64,000 bases of DNA from Nocardioides luteus (GTDB taxonomy: Bacteria > Actinomycetota > Actinomycetes > Propionibacteriales > Nocardioidaceae). The stretch spans positions 4,208,501-4,272,500 of the forward strand of contig NZ_JADOVJ010000001.1 in assembly GCF_015752315.1 (NCBI RefSeq), in the 5' to 3' direction. Of this stretch, positions 7,871 to 16,243 are shown in pieces. The notes beneath the pieces are model-generated. The model was not told the DNA's origin. It did no database searches and saw nothing but the letters and a program-made list of their open reading frames with translations. Both the position numbers and the translations under genes were made by a program. Each line of letters begins with the position of its first letter. Positions within the stretch are counted from its first letter, which is position 1.

Positions 7871-9148
7871 TCACCTCGGCATGGGATCGAGATCGAGGAC
7901 GGTGCTGACGCGGGTGTCGGCGACCACCCGACCGCCGTGGACGACGATGCGGGCGGCCTGTGTGCCGGCGACGACCTCGTCGACGGGCACGTCGGGGACG
8001 AGCATGAAGTCGGCCCGGGCGCCGGGCCCGGTGCCGGCGGCCAGGAGCCCGAGCACGGTGCGGGTCGTGGTCGTGACGGCGGCGAGGGCCTCGGCGGGCC
8101 GGAGATGCCCCGCGGAGACCAGGAGCGAGGTGGTCTCGAACGGGTCCGCCCGGCCGACCGGGTTGAACGGGTCGCGCAGGTTGTCCGCACCGGCCGCGAC
8201 CGGCACACCCGCGTCGAGCAGCGCCCGGACGGCGGTGAGGCCGCGCGGCACCGCCGCGTCGGCGTCGCGGCCCTGCAGGTAGAGGTTGGTGATCGGGAGG
8301 GTCACGATGCCGATCCCCGCCTTCGCGACCAGGTCCACGACGGGTCGGCGCCGATCGTGGTCGAGCATCCCGAGACGTACGCAGTGGGAGGCGGTCACCT
8401 GCTGCTGCAGCCCGCGCGCGATGACCTGCTCGGCGAGGTCGGCGAGGTCGAGGTGGGTGGTGGTGGTCTGCTCGTCGGTGTGCAGGTCGACGGGAAGACC
8501 GGATCGCTCGGCGTGGTCGAGGATGCGGCTGGTCTCCTTGGCCGGCTCGTCGGCCAGGTGCGGACAGCCACCGATGACATCGATGCCACGGCCGATCGCG
8601 TCCTCGATCACGGCGTCCGGGACGTCCTGCCCGGCGAGCAGGCAGACCTGGAGGGTGACCGCTCCGCGGAGCTCCTCGCGCAGGCCGAGCAGGGCGTCGA
8701 CCCCGCGCAGCGGGTCGCCCGCGAGGAGCGCGTCGGCATGCGTACGGATCGTGGTTATGCCGTTCGCCACGTAACGACGAACCGCCCGCCGGGCGCGTTC
8801 GGCGAAGTCGTCGGCGGTGAGCGTGGGGACGAGCGCACGCCACTGCTCGATGGCGGTGACCAGGTCGTTGCCCGCGTGCCGGCCCGGCGTGATCTGCTCC
8901 GCGCTCAGCGCCTTGTCGAGATGGGCATGCGGTTCACCCGCACCGGGGACCAGCCGCCAGCCGGTGGCGTCGGTCCCCGGACCGCCCTCGACCGGCTTGA
9001 CGACGGTGATCTCGCCGGCGGCGAGATCCAGATCGGCGAGGGTGCCGTCCAGGAGACGTACGTTGCGCAGCGCGGTCAGCTCCACGCCGGCCAGCGACGC
9101 CGGACCGTCCACCGGCCCGACCTGTCCCGCACCTCGTGCCCCGGTCAT
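7871..9148 (-). CDS. cytosine deaminase/AtzC-like amidohydrolase
   Basis: This 425-residue enzyme is of the CodA/AtzC (N-isopropylammelide amidohydrolase-like) family. All expected mononuclear metal and catalytic positions are present: H74 and H76 (EPHAHLDK), THAD near 136, H223 and E226 (DLHTDE), H255 (ASHCVRL) and D322 (GADNLRDPFNPVG). It probably deaminates or hydrolyses an N-heterocycle in the cytoplasm. It is the first gene of the seven-gene operon; AGGGG precedes the ATG at 9148, and the AT-rich inverted repeat 9166-9196 lies directly upstream. In contrast to the operon's last gene, this paralogous fold has an intact active site. Confidence 0.85.
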   Translation of the reverse strand: MTGARGAGQVGPVDGPASLAGVELTALRNVRLLDGTLADLDLAAGEITVVKPVEGGPGTDATGWRLVPGAGEPHAHLDKALSAEQITPGRHAGNDLVTAIEQWRALVPTLTADDFAERARRAVRRYVANGITTIRTHADALLAGDPLRGVDALLGLREELRGAVTLQVCLLAGQDVPDAVIEDAIGRGIDVIGGCPHLADEPAKETSRILDHAERSGLPVDLHTDEQTTTTHLDLADLAEQVIARGLQQQVTASHCVRLGMLDHDRRRPVVDLVAKAGIGIVTLPITNLYLQGRDADAAVPRGLTAVRALLDAGVPVAAGADNLRDPFNPVGRADPFETTSLLVSAGHLRPAEALAAVTTTTRTVLGLLAAGTGPGARADFMLVPDVPVDEVVAGTQAARIVVHGGRVVADTRVSTVLDLDPMPR

Positions 9149-9165
9149 CGGCTACCCCTTCCCGG

Positions 9166-9196
9166 TCAAAAATGTTGATGAGATGAACATTTTTGA
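9166..9196. promoter_or_regulatory. operator-like inverted repeat of the catabolic operon
   Basis: Perfect 11-base arms, TCAAAAATGTT and AACATTTTTGA, flank a nine-base spacer. The element is strikingly AT-rich in a GC-rich genome and lies 17 bases upstream of the first operon start (9148). It is probably a dimeric regulator site overlapping the promoter. The XRE-cupin protein encoded at 1098-1679 is the nearest candidate ligand-responsive binder (inference). Confidence 0.7.
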
Positions 9197-9254
9197 GCGT
9201 AGGGAGCGGTTGTTTCGGCGGCGTAACCGTTTCGGTCCGCCTCGATGAAACCGT

Positions 9255-10091
9255 CTAGGACGTCGCGCGCACGGCGTCGGCGAACGCGCCGAGCACGTCG
9301 GATCCCGGGGCCGCCAGGTAGGCGACCATGGTCAGCTCGTCGTCGACCGTGCGCATCTTGGTGAGCTCCAGCTCGACCCGCCCGAGGCTCGGATGGTGGA
9401 CGACACGGGTGTGGGAGCCGATCGCGGCCAGGTCACGGCGGCCCCACAGCGTACGGAACTCCTCGCTGACCGCCTCCAGGTCGGCGACCAGCTTCGCGAC
9501 CTCCGGGTCGGCCATGTCGACGGCCGTCTGCGAGCGGAAGAAGGCGACCGCCTCGGCCGCCTCGGTCTCCCAGTCCTCCGACATCGCCCGCACCTGCGGC
9601 GAGGTGAAGGTCAGCCAGATGACGTTGCGCTCGACCTCGTCGAGCTGGTCGAGGCCCGGGAAGAGCAGCTCCGCTCCCCGGTTCCAGGCGACGATGAAGA
9701 AGTGGCGGTCGACCACGAACGCCGGGTTCGGGTCGAGGTGGTCGAGCAGCCGCTGGTAGTGACCGGCATCGGAGCGCTCCGCGCCTCGGGGCGGCAGCTC
9801 GCCGGACAGCCGGAAGAGGTGCTGGGTCTCGAGCTCGTCGAGGCCGAGCACCTCGGCGATGCTGGAGAGCACCTGCCGAGACGCCCGTACGTCCTGTCGC
9901 CCCTGCTCCAGCCAGGTGTACCAGGTGACGCTGACGGCGGAGAGCGTCGCCACCTCCTCGCGGCGCAGGCCCGGCGTACGTCTGCGCCCACTCACCCGCA
10001 GGCCCACGTCCTCGGGGCGCCGGCGCTCGCGGCGGCTGCGGAGGAAGTCGCCGAGCTCGCGGCGCAGGTCGAGGCTGGTCACGACCTCCAT
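9255..10091 (-). CDS. MmyB-type XRE regulator
   Basis: This 278-residue regulator has an N-terminal HTH (about residues 30-90: RRRTPGLRREEVATLSAVSV, then YTWLEQGR) and the C-terminal MmyB-like ligand-binding domain (VDRHFFIVAWNRGAELLF, ERNVIWLTFTSP, HHPSLGRVELE). MmyB proteins usually sit divergently next to an SDR oxidoreductase they are thought to control. The SDR at 10204 is divergent with a 112-base shared promoter region that contains several CTGGT half-sites. A long in-frame upstream extension exists but has no RBS and non-gene-like composition, so I start at 10091. Confidence 0.9.
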   Translation of the reverse strand: MEVVTSLDLRRELGDFLRSRRERRRPEDVGLRVSGRRRTPGLRREEVATLSAVSVTWYTWLEQGRQDVRASRQVLSSIAEVLGLDELETQHLFRLSGELPPRGAERSDAGHYQRLLDHLDPNPAFVVDRHFFIVAWNRGAELLFPGLDQLDEVERNVIWLTFTSPQVRAMSEDWETEAAEAVAFFRSQTAVDMADPEVAKLVADLEAVSEEFRTLWGRRDLAAIGSHTRVVHHPSLGRVELELTKMRTVDDELTMVAYLAAPGSDVLGAFADAVRATS

Positions 10092-10203
10092 TGTGCCCAA
10101 GCCTGGTGATCCGACTACCAGCATCGACTGCATCTGGTTGGCCCCCGCCTGGTTCGTGACGATCGTCGTATCGCCTGACAGATCCCGAGGAACGAGGAAA
10201 GAC

Positions 10204-11049
10204 ATGAGCAACGTGTTCATCACCGGAGCGACCGGCGGCATCGGTGTGCCGACGGTGCGGATGCTCGCCGGCCAGGGCCACCGGGTCTTCGCCGGCGTAC
10301 GTGACCACAGCCTCGCCCGCGCCTTCGACGACCTCGCCGGCGTGGTTCCGGTGCAGGTGGACGTCACCGACGAGGCCTCGGTGGCCGCGGCAGCGAAGGC
10401 GGTCGCAGCGCAGCTCGGCGCCGACTCGCTCGATGCCGTCGTCAACAACGCCGGCATCATCGTGCAAGGACCGCTGGAGCTGGTCGAGGGCGCCGAGCTG
10501 GAACGGCAGCTGCGGGTCAACGTGCTCGGTCCCGCGACCGTCATCCGGGCGTTCCTGCCGCTGCTGCGTCCCGGCCCCGGCCGGATCGTCAACGTGTCCG
10601 CCCCGACCGCACGCCGGGCCGTGCCGTTGATGGCACCGATCTCGGCGAGCAAGGCCGCGCTCGAGTCGCTCTCCGTCGCGCTGCGCGGCGAGCTGGCACC
10701 GTGGGGCATCAAGGTCGTCATCGTCGAGCCGACGGCGACGGACACCCCGATCTTCGCCCGGGCGCGCGCGGCGGCCGAGGAGTCGCTCGAGCGCGCCGAC
10801 CCGCAGCTCCAGCGGATGTATGCCCCGTCGATCGACGCCGCGGACGAGGCCGCGGCGAAGATGACCCTGGCCGACCCGGACTCGATCGCCAAGGTCCTGG
10901 TCACCGCGGTGACGACCGCTCGGCCGCGGACCCTCTACACCGCCGGGCGCGGCGCCGGGATGCTGCCCATGGTCGGCCGCCTTCCCGATCCTCTGGCCGA
11001 CGCCATCATCGCCCGCGCCATCGGGATCGCAGGAGTGCAGGCCGGGTGA
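10204..11049 (+). CDS. SDR oxidoreductase lacking the catalytic Tyr
   Basis: This 281-residue Rossmann-fold protein begins FITGATGGIGVP (cofactor glycine motif) and has VVNNAG in the right place, so NAD(P) binding is likely. In the catalytic YxxxK motif the Tyr is replaced by Ile (PISASKAAL), with the Lys retained. The Ser position (NVSAP) is present. It may be a reductase with altered proton donation or a sensor/partner protein. It follows an AACGAGGAAAGAC Shine-Dalgarno region and is divergent from the MmyB-type regulator at 9255-10091. Two small membrane-protein genes follow at 11084 and 11446 and may be co-transcribed. Confidence 0.85.
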   Translation: MSNVFITGATGGIGVPTVRMLAGQGHRVFAGVRDHSLARAFDDLAGVVPVQVDVTDEASVAAAAKAVAAQLGADSLDAVVNNAGIIVQGPLELVEGAELERQLRVNVLGPATVIRAFLPLLRPGPGRIVNVSAPTARRAVPLMAPISASKAALESLSVALRGELAPWGIKVVIVEPTATDTPIFARARAAAEESLERADPQLQRMYAPSIDAADEAAAKMTLADPDSIAKVLVTAVTTARPRTLYTAGRGAGMLPMVGRLPDPLADAIIARAIGIAGVQAG

Positions 11050-11083
11050 CATACCTGGCGGCGTCCGCGGGTACCGACCGAGC

Positions 11084-11446
11084 ATGCAGCCGTCATCCAC
11101 CTCCGATGCGCCGACCGGGCCCGCGGTCGCCCAGGGCGTGTTCAACATCGTCGGAGGTCTGTGGCCGCTGGTGAGCCTGCGCAGCTTCGAGTGGGTGTTC
11201 GGCCCCAAACGTGACCGCTGGCTGGAGTACACGGTCGCCGGTCTGCTCTGCGTCAACGGCGCGGCCCAGATCGCCGCCGCCCGGGCCGGCGAGCCGGTCG
11301 CGGCACGCCGGATCGGCCAGGGCACCGCGCTCACCCTGCTCGCGATCGACCTCGTGTTCGTCCCCATGGGACGGATCCGCTGGACCTATCTGATCGACGC
11401 CGCCCTGGAGGCCGGCTGGCTGGTCGCCTGGCGAGGTGCTCGCTGA
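11084..11446 (+). CDS. small integral membrane protein
   Basis: The 120-residue protein has about four hydrophobic segments (around VFNIVGGLWPLVSL, YTVAGLLCVNGAAQIAA, GTALTLLAIDLVFVP and YLIDAALEAGWLVAW). I cannot name the family. It lies 34 bases after the SDR stop, and its TGA overlaps the next ATG by one base, so it is probably translated with the membrane protein at 11446. The pair may form a small membrane complex; nothing indicates the substrate. Confidence 0.7.
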   Translation: MQPSSTSDAPTGPAVAQGVFNIVGGLWPLVSLRSFEWVFGPKRDRWLEYTVAGLLCVNGAAQIAAARAGEPVAARRIGQGTALTLLAIDLVFVPMGRIRWTYLIDAALEAGWLVAWRGAR

Positions 11447-11898
11447 TGGTGACGAACGGCGTGGTGCTCGTCTGGCTCTTCACGATGGCCGCCGGGGCCT
11501 TCATGTTCGGCACCGCGAGCCGCTTCGGCGCCCCGCCGGCAGCCATCCGCAACTCCCGGCTGCCGGCTCCGGCCCTGCTCTCCCACCCCACCCTGACGGG
11601 AGGCGCCTTCGCCGCCTGGCTGGGCTTCCTCATCACCGAGGAGCGCGCCTGGGCCTGGGTCGCCGTCGGCATGCTCGCCGCCGGCATCTGCCTCGGCGCC
11701 TTCCTGTTCGTACGCACCATGAAGCCCGAGCACGTCGTCCTCGCCGAGGAGACCGACGAGGTCGTCGGCGAGCCCGTGCGCGTGCCATACGACGTCGCCG
11801 AGCACGAGATCCCGCGCCCGGTGATCTACGGCCACGGGATCTTCGCCGCCGTCACCTTCACTCTCGTCCTGCTGGTCGCGCTCGGCGTCGTCAGCTGA
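11446..11898 (+). CDS. four-helix membrane protein
   Basis: The 150-residue protein shows four hydrophobic helices (VVLVWLFTMAAGAFMFG, GAFAAWLGFLI, WVAVGMLAAGICLGAFLFV and IFAAVTFTLVLLVAL). A charged, acidic loop lies between helices three and four (residues about 90-125). The family is not recognised. Its start overlaps the stop of the preceding small membrane gene by one base. The convergent SDR gene begins its 3' end 18 bases downstream. Confidence 0.7.
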   Translation: MVTNGVVLVWLFTMAAGAFMFGTASRFGAPPAAIRNSRLPAPALLSHPTLTGGAFAAWLGFLITEERAWAWVAVGMLAAGICLGAFLFVRTMKPEHVVLAEETDEVVGEPVRVPYDVAEHEIPRPVIYGHGIFAAVTFTLVLLVALGVVS

Positions 11899-11915
11899 CG
11901 TTCGTCCACAGCTCT

Positions 11916-12674
11916 CTAGAGGTTGAACCCGCCGGAGGCCTCGATGTCCTGGCCCGTGACCCAGCGAGCGCCGTCGGACAGGAGGAACGCGATCACCCCG
12001 GCGATGTCCTCGCCCTCGCCGATCCGGCCCAGGGCCGTCTGGGCCGCGAGCGGGGCGATGACCTCCGGGTGCTTGGCGAACCCGTCGTCGCCCAGCCGGG
12101 TCCGTGTGGGTCCCGGCGCGACCGAGTTGACCCTGATCCCCCGCGGGCTGAGCTCCTTGGCCAGGTAACGGGTCCACACCACGACGGCGCCCTTCAGCGC
12201 GCCGTACGCCGAGTATCCGGGGGTGAGACCGGTCAGCCCGGCGGCGTTGCTGGAGGTGTTCACGATCGCGCCGCCGTCAGCCAGGAGGGGCAGCAACCGC
12301 TGCGTGAGGAAGTAGGGCCCCTTGAGCAGCGCGTCGGAGAGCTCGTCGAACGTCCCGACGTCCATCTGATCGAAGGGCAGGGCCCGCGAGAGTCCGGCGT
12401 TGTTGACGAGGCTGGTGAGACGGTCGGTCTGCCAGACGTCTTTCAGACAGCGTCGTACGTCCTCCACGAAACCGTCGAAGGTCTCGACGCTCCCGACATC
12501 GAGCGGCAAGGCCGCCGCGGTCCCACCCGACCTCGTGATCTGCTCGACGGTCGCCTCGGCGCCGTCGGGGTTGTTGCGGTAGGTCACGATCACGCCGGTC
12601 CCCTGACGTGAGAGCTGGAGCGCCGTGCTCTGGCCGATGCCTGAGCTACCACCGGTGATGAGAGAGATGTTCAT
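11916..12674 (-). CDS. SDR-family oxidoreductase
   Basis: This 252-residue classical SDR (3-oxoacyl-ACP-reductase-like) has LITGGSSGIGQS at the N terminus, LVNNAG, the catalytic Ser in IVNTSSNAAG and an intact YGALK pair. The C terminus has the usual DIEASGGF 'Gx-dGG' ending. It likely uses NADP(H) on an unknown carbonyl or alcohol. It is divergent from the MFS exporter at 12857, with a 182-base intergenic region between them. Confidence 0.88.
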   Translation of the reverse strand: MNISLITGGSSGIGQSTALQLSRQGTGVIVTYRNNPDGAEATVEQITRSGGTAAALPLDVGSVETFDGFVEDVRRCLKDVWQTDRLTSLVNNAGLSRALPFDQMDVGTFDELSDALLKGPYFLTQRLLPLLADGGAIVNTSSNAAGLTGLTPGYSAYGALKGAVVVWTRYLAKELSPRGIRVNSVAPGPTRTRLGDDGFAKHPEVIAPLAAQTALGRIGEGEDIAGVIAFLLSDGARWVTGQDIEASGGFNL

Positions 12675-12856
12675 GCCTTCGAGCCTGGTGCCTGGCGACC
12701 CGATGCCCTAGACCGTTCCTGGTGATCTCTTGCCTGATCCTGCTCGGTTGGCCCCTTGTGGGCAACAGGGACACGTCCTCTCGCCACCGGCCATCCGGTC
12801 AAGCACGGGCGACGGATGATCAAGGCGGGCGGTCGGATCGCGGCGACGATCGAAGG

Positions 12857-14038
12857 GTGACATCGACTTCGCCGGCTTCGACCGCCACCCCGACCACCCC
12901 ACCGACCACGACCTCCGGGCGCGCCGCGCCGGTGGTCGCGCTCGCCGCCGGGATCGCGATCCTGGTCTCGAGCGAGTTCCTGCCCGCCGGTGTGCTGCCC
13001 ACGATGGCGCGCGACCTCGGGATCAGCGAGGGGACCGCCGGGCTGGCGGTGGCCGCGACCGCGATCGCCGGGGCGGCCACCGCGCCGACCATCGCCATGG
13101 TCTTCCCCCGGCTGGACCGGCGTACGTTGCTGGTCGGCCTGCTCGTCGCCGCCGCGGTCGCCAACCTGGCGGTCGCGGTGGCCCCGGGCTTCGTCGTCCT
13201 GCTCCTCGGCAGGCTGGTGCTCGGGGCGGCGATCGCCGGCTACTGGTCCTTCGCCTTCGCCGTCGGGACGTACGCCTCGCCCGGCCGTGACCACGTGATC
13301 TCGACCTCGATCGCGCTGGGCGTCACGGTCGCCACGATCCTCGGCCTGCCGCTGGGCTCGCTGCTCGCCGACGGGCCAGGCTGGCGCTGGGGGTTCGCGG
13401 CGGCCACGGCGCTGAGCCTGGCCTCCGCCGCCGCGCTGGCGCGGGCGCTGCCGCCGGTGCCGGCCCATCCGGCGGCGGGGCTGACCATGATGCGTCAGGC
13501 CCTCCGCAACCCGCTCCTGGTGGCCGGCGTGGTGGTGCTGGTCGTGGTGGTGCTCGGGAACTTCCTGGCGTACCCGTTCATCCGGATCGCCATCGCCGAG
13601 ACCTCCCCGGGTGCGGGCATGTGGATGCTGGCGCTGTGGGGCCTCGGTGGGCTCTTCGGCAACCTGGCGGCCGGCCGGTTCTCCCACCGCCTGCGTGCGG
13701 TCGTGACCGTCGCGCCGCTCCTTCTCGCCGGCGGGCTGCTGCTGACCGTCCTCGCCGAGAGCACGCCGGTGATGGCGCTGGCGATGCTGGTGTGGGGATT
13801 CGGGTTCAACATGGTGCCGGTCGGCACCCAGCTGTGGGTCACCCGCGTCGAGCCGGAGCGCACCGAGTCGGCGCTGGCGCTCCAGGTCACCGCCTTCCAG
13901 GTGGCGATCACCCTCGGTGCGGCGCTAGGAGGCGCGGTGCTCGACCAGTACGGCGTCGGCCGGGTGCTCCTCATCGGAGCGATCGGGGCGGCCGTCGCCG
14001 CGGCAGGCTTCGGCGCGCTCCGCGTGCCGCGCTCCTGA
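12857..14038 (+). CDS. MFS transporter (DHA1 type)
   Basis: This 393-residue protein has twelve predicted helices and belongs to the AraJ/CmlA-like DHA1 drug or sugar efflux family. The GTG at 12857 follows GAAGG and puts the first helix (VVALAAGIAILVSSEFLPAG) at about residue 23 after a Thr/Pro-rich tail; an earlier in-frame ATG at 12722 would add a non-membrane extension. The 3' end overlaps the convergent AraC-type gene by 114 bases, well beyond what is usual. It probably exports small molecules; the substrate is unknown. Confidence 0.88.
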   Translation: MTSTSPASTATPTTPPTTTSGRAAPVVALAAGIAILVSSEFLPAGVLPTMARDLGISEGTAGLAVAATAIAGAATAPTIAMVFPRLDRRTLLVGLLVAAAVANLAVAVAPGFVVLLLGRLVLGAAIAGYWSFAFAVGTYASPGRDHVISTSIALGVTVATILGLPLGSLLADGPGWRWGFAAATALSLASAAALARALPPVPAHPAAGLTMMRQALRNPLLVAGVVVLVVVVLGNFLAYPFIRIAIAETSPGAGMWMLALWGLGGLFGNLAAGRFSHRLRAVVTVAPLLLAGGLLLTVLAESTPVMALAMLVWGFGFNMVPVGTQLWVTRVEPERTESALALQVTAFQVAITLGAALGGAVLDQYGVGRVLLIGAIGAAVAAAGFGALRVPRS

Positions 14039-14815
14039 GGCGTCCTCGCGCCACGCCTGCGGACCGATGCCGTGGGTGGCGGTGAAGGCGCGGCTGAACG
14101 CCGCGCCCGATCCGTAGCCCACGGCGTACGCCACCTGCTCGACCGGACGGTCACCGCCGGCCAGCAGGTGGCGGGCCGCACGCATCCGGACGTCGCGCAG
14201 CGCCTCGCTCGGGCTCTGCCCCAGGCTGCGACGGAAGCGCTCCCCCAGCGCCGACCTGGACAGATGCACCGACTCCGCCATCGCCTCGACCGACCAGGCC
14301 CGCCCCGGATCCTCGGTCAGCGCGGACAGCACCTCCGCGACCGACGGGTCCAGGGCGGGCGCGGGACCATCGGTCCCGCGCCCGGTGTCCTCGAGCCAGG
14401 AGGCCGTCATCGCGGCGCCGAGCAGCGATGCGTAGCCCGACGCGAACAGCGCCGACGGCCGGCACGGCCCCGCCAGCGGGCACCGGCGGAGCAGCTCGGC
14501 CACCCCACCGTGCCTGCCGACGAAGTCGCGCACGACCAGCGGGTTGGCGAGCGGGTAGCCCGCCGCGACCGCCCGCAGGTCGCCCCGGATCAGGGCCGCC
14601 CCGTCGTGGGTCGCCACCCGGTGGCTGACCTGTCCCCCGACCAGCGCGGCGTCGCCCGCGCGCAGGAGGTGCGACTGCCCGGCGGCGGTCAGCACCACGG
14701 TGCCGTCGTCGACGAGCAACCAGGTGGCGGAGCGTACGTCCTCACCGGCGGAGCCGGCGGACAGCTCCTCCTGGTAGGCGAACGTCATCTCCCATGCCGT
14801 ACGGTCCTGGTTCAC
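13925..14815 (-). CDS. AraC-family regulator with cupin domain
   Basis: The 296-residue regulator has an N-terminal AraC-binding cupin_6 domain (about residues 5-185) and a C-terminal double HTH (about 195-275; VEAMAESVHLSRSALGERF and VEQVAYAVGYGSGAAFSRAF). Family members normally end just after GIGPQAWRE. Here the frame continues for some 35 polar residues, all lying antisense to the MFS 3' end. That tail is unusual but no earlier stop exists. It is 43 bases downstream of the alpha/beta hydrolase gene on the same strand, so the two may be co-expressed. Confidence 0.85.
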   Translation of the reverse strand: MNQDRTAWEMTFAYQEELSAGSAGEDVRSATWLLVDDGTVVLTAAGQSHLLRAGDAALVGGQVSHRVATHDGAALIRGDLRAVAAGYPLANPLVVRDFVGRHGGVAELLRRCPLAGPCRPSALFASGYASLLGAAMTASWLEDTGRGTDGPAPALDPSVAEVLSALTEDPGRAWSVEAMAESVHLSRSALGERFRRSLGQSPSEALRDVRMRAARHLLAGGDRPVEQVAYAVGYGSGAAFSRAFTATHGIGPQAWREDASGARHAERAEACRGDGRPDRSDEEHPADAVLVEHRAS

Positions 14816-14857
14816 ACCTGACGCAGCGCGCGGCCGCCGCCGGGCTATTCCCGAGCC

Positions 14858-15679
14858 TCAGTCGGCGATGAACTCGAGGATGTCGGCGACGAGGGCGTCC
14901 TGGTAGTCGCCGGCGACGCCGTGCGGAGCACCCTCGTAGACCTTCAGGGTGCCGTCGGACACGAGCTTGATCGCCTTGTCGGCGGCGGCAGCGATCGGCA
15001 CGATCTGGTCGTCGCCACCGTGCGCGATCAGGATCGGCACGTCGAGCGCCTTCAGGTCCTCGGTGAAGTCGGTCTCGGAGAAGACCTTGACGCAGTTGTA
15101 CGCAGCGACGAGACCGGCCAGCATCCCCTGACGCTGGAAGTCGTCGATGAGGCCCTGCGAGACCTTGGCACCCTCGCGGTTGAAGCCGTAGAACGACACC
15201 GCCAGGTCCTTGTAGAACTGCGAACGGTCGGCCAGCACACCGGCACGGATGCCGTCGAAGACCTCGATCGGCGTGCCCTCGGGGTTGGTCTCCGACTGGA
15301 CCATGATCGGCGGCACCGCGCCGGCGGTGACGACCTTGCGGACGCGACCCTTGCCATGCTGGGCGGCGTAGCGGACGACCTCGCCGCCGCCGGTCGAGTG
15401 GCCGATCACGACGAGCTCGGTGAGGTCGAGGTGCTCGATGAGCTCGGCCAGGTCGCGGGCGTAGGTATCCATGTCGTGCCCGAGGTCGGTGTTGGTCGAA
15501 CGGCCGTGACCCCGGCGGTCGTGGGAGATGACGCGGTAGCCGGCGTCGGCGAGCAGCTTGGCCACGGCCGCCCAGGCGTCCGAGCTCAGCGGCCAGCCGT
15601 GGCTCAGCACGACCGGCTTCCCGGTGCCCCAGTCGGTGTAGTAGATGTCGGTGCCGTCAGAGGTGGTGAAGGTAGGCAT
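14858..15679 (-). CDS. alpha/beta hydrolase (chloroperoxidase-like)
   Basis: This 273-residue cytosolic alpha/beta hydrolase is of the non-heme chloroperoxidase/arylesterase family. The nucleophile elbow is GHSTGGG (Ser about residue 95). The oxyanion strand is [13 protein letters not shown]. The acid is in [12 protein letters not shown] and the His in GAPHGVAGD. Usual length is 270-280, matching well. The ATG at 15679 gives the family's typical [18 protein letters not shown] start. Upstream in-frame sequence is not protein-like. Likely an esterase or perhydrolase; the physiological ester is unknown. Confidence 0.92.
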   Translation of the reverse strand: MPTFTTSDGTDIYYTDWGTGKPVVLSHGWPLSSDAWAAVAKLLADAGYRVISHDRRGHGRSTNTDLGHDMDTYARDLAELIEHLDLTELVVIGHSTGGGEVVRYAAQHGKGRVRKVVTAGAVPPIMVQSETNPEGTPIEVFDGIRAGVLADRSQFYKDLAVSFYGFNREGAKVSQGLIDDFQRQGMLAGLVAAYNCVKVFSETDFTEDLKALDVPILIAHGGDDQIVPIAAAADKAIKLVSDGTLKVYEGAPHGVAGDYQDALVADILEFIAD

Positions 15680-15856
15680 GGTGGAAGTCCTCGAGGTTCT
15701 GCGCCGGTCTGCCGCCCCCATCGCCGGAGCTGTCGCGGACCCGACGCGGTATCCATCATCCGCCTCGGGAACCCCTTTCGGCCCCGCCGTATCTGCCCGA
15801 TACCCCACGAATCCGGACACCTTCGACCGCACCTCGACCACAACGGCCGAGCCTCG

Positions 15857-16234
15857 TCAGGTCCAGGGGTTGTCCCAACGCCCGTCGGCCTGCGCCGCCC
15901 GGACCTCGGCGATCCCCGCTGGCCGCATCCGACCCTCGGCGGTGAGGCGCTCGACCTTGGAGATGTTCAGCCGGGACCACTTCGAACCCGGACGCCGGCG
16001 GGTGTAGCGCTGCAGGTAGGTCTCCTCATCGCCTCGGCGGCGTACGGCCGAGATCCAGCCGAAGCACAGCCCGACGTCGACGAGCTCGTCAGAGGAGAGC
16101 GAGGCGGGCTCGACGCCCTTCCGGGTCAGCCGCAACCACACCGCCCGGGTGTCGGGGTCGGCGGCCTCGAACCAGGCCTCGACCTCGGCCACGGTCGGCC
16201 GCTCCAGCACCGGCTCGCTGTCGATCATCTCCAT
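15857..16234 (-). CDS. YdeI/OmpD-associated family protein
   Basis: This 125-residue soluble protein has the family marks VGLCFGWISAVRRR and YLQRYTRRRPGSKWSRLN followed by RLTAEGRMRPAGIAEV and an AxxDGRWDNPW ending. The biochemical role of the family is not settled. It lies ten bases upstream of the secreted peptidase gene's stop on the same strand, but no functional link is obvious. Confidence 0.9.
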   Translation of the reverse strand: MEMIDSEPVLERPTVAEVEAWFEAADPDTRAVWLRLTRKGVEPASLSSDELVDVGLCFGWISAVRRRGDEETYLQRYTRRRPGSKWSRLNISKVERLTAEGRMRPAGIAEVRAAQADGRWDNPWT

Positions 16235-16243
16235 CCGGCCAAT

